Positions 44,111 to 44,566 of a DNA stretch of 44,566 bases are shown in pieces (position 1 is the stretch's first letter; every line of letters starts with the position of its first letter). The DNA comes from 630D-37 sp037447295. Its GTDB lineage: Bacteria; Chloroflexota; Anaerolineae; Anaerolineales; Villigracilaceae. A program made the translations under genes and the position numbers. The stretch covers positions 1 to 44,566 of the forward strand of contig JBBIGZ010000017.1 of the NCBI GenBank assembly GCA_037447295.1, in the 5' to 3' direction. Below the pieces are notes generated by a model. It was not told the DNA's origin. It searched no databases and saw nothing but the letters and a program-made list of their open reading frames with translations.

Positions 44111-44404
44111 TTAGCCCCAACTACGGCGGATTTCAAATCCCTGGAAGTTGCCCTCATAGGGTTCCCATGCAACGCGCTGTTCGTCGACGCGCGCTGCACC
44201 GGGACCGACGCGCATCCGTTCGGCAAGACGCTCTAGCAATGCCCGTGGTCCCTCTGCTACGGCCTCTACCTGATCCCAGCCAACGTTGCGCACCCAGCCA
44301 CGGAGTCCCATCTGTTGCGCTTCGTTGGCGACAAAAGCACGAAAGCCTACGCCTTGCACCCATCCTTTGACCCAAATGTGAATGCGTGCCAGTTCATCGC
44401 TCAT
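44111..44404 (-). CDS. acyP: Acylphosphatase
   Basis: 97 residues. The phosphate-binding loop with catalytic Arg (VKGWVQGVGFRAFV) and catalytic Asn in GLRGWVRNVGWDQVEAVAEG are present. It hydrolyses acyl phosphates such as carbamoyl phosphate. Its start codon overlaps the stop of the upstream gene by four bases. It ends directly against the plus-strand DUF971 gene with no terminator between. Confidence 0.94.
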   Translation of the reverse strand: MSDELARIHIWVKGWVQGVGFRAFVANEAQQMGLRGWVRNVGWDQVEAVAEGPRALLERLAERMRVGPGAARVDEQRVAWEPYEGNFQGFEIRRSWG

Positions 44405-44566
44405 TGTTTCCTCCTGAACAGCGGGATCAGAGGGTATCCTAACAGGATCAGCAAGAGCAGAAGATAAGAGGCCAGGTTACGGAAGACTCCTTGCCAAAGT
44501 ATTCCGCCGCCCAGCGTCAGGCGCCATTCGTATTCCAGCGTGCTTAGGGATTTGCCATAGACTTTG
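44401..44566 (-). CDS. C-terminal end of a membrane-anchored protein (partial)
   Basis: 54 codons are visible before the window ends. KVYGKSLSTLEYEWRLTL looks like the last helix of a peptidase-MA/gluzincin-type domain, followed by a membrane helix (NLASYLLLLLILLGYPLIPL) and a positive tail (FRRKQ), so the protein would be exported and anchored by its C terminus. The peptidase idea is an inference from a short stretch. Coupled to acylphosphatase by an ATGA overlap. Confidence 0.6.
   Translation of the reverse strand, partial: KVYGKSLSTLEYEWRLTLGGGILWQGVFRNLASYLLLLLILLGYPLIPLFRRKQ

Overview
This 44.6 kb window is bacterial chromosome, most likely from a Chloroflexota (Anaerolineae-like) organism. 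The lineage is an inference from Thr/Pro-rich linkers on several exported proteins, a mevalonate-type isoprenoid operon with an archaeal-style HMG-CoA synthase, tandem FemAB-like genes, many NarL-type two-component genes, tRNA genes without an encoded CCA, and several promoters placed so that transcripts would start at or next to the ATG. No phage, IS element or CRISPR array was seen.

Layout. 1-4.6 kb: end of an exported protein, secDF, and a GAF-domain histidine kinase. 4.6-8.2 kb: HMG-CoA reductase, HMG-CoA synthase and a thiolase-fold protein that lacks two catalytic residues. 8.3-10.2 kb: a large unknown membrane protein. 10.2-14 kb: tRNA-Ile2(CAU), tRNA-Gly and tRNA-Val, then groES, a glutaredoxin, a DUF47 protein and tilS (the enzyme that modifies tRNA-Ile2). 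14-17.8 kb: a putative small transcript, phosphofructokinase, an L,D-transpeptidase and a PIG-V-like mannosyltransferase.

17.8-28.5 kb is the most interesting block, all on the minus strand. A PhnD-like lipoprotein, a HAMP histidine kinase and a NarL regulator form a translationally coupled sensory operon. They are followed by a TauE/SafE exporter, an FmdE protein behind a structured leader with a terminator (candidate Moco/Tuco riboswitch), TatA, and a tetrathionate-reductase-like complex (TtrA-like molybdoenzyme, NrfD/TtrC-like membrane subunit, TtrB-like four-cluster Fe-S subunit). I read it as a sulfur or arsenic/selenium oxyanion respiration island carrying its own sensor, cofactor control and export protein.

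28.7-32.4 kb: two FemAB-like ligases, a membrane-anchored DsbA-like protein and a deoxynucleoside kinase. 32.4-34.1 kb is a decayed zone with remnants of a histidine kinase, a response regulator and one more gene. 34.1-44.6 kb: a cupin, an AlaX-like protein, pyruvate:ferredoxin oxidoreductase, pdxST (pyridoxal phosphate), a GNAT-like protein, a DMT transporter whose start codon overlaps that of radC, an SH3 protein, a DUF971 protein, acylphosphatase and the end of a membrane-anchored protein.

All calls come from reading the sequence and remembered family features; no database search or folding program was run.
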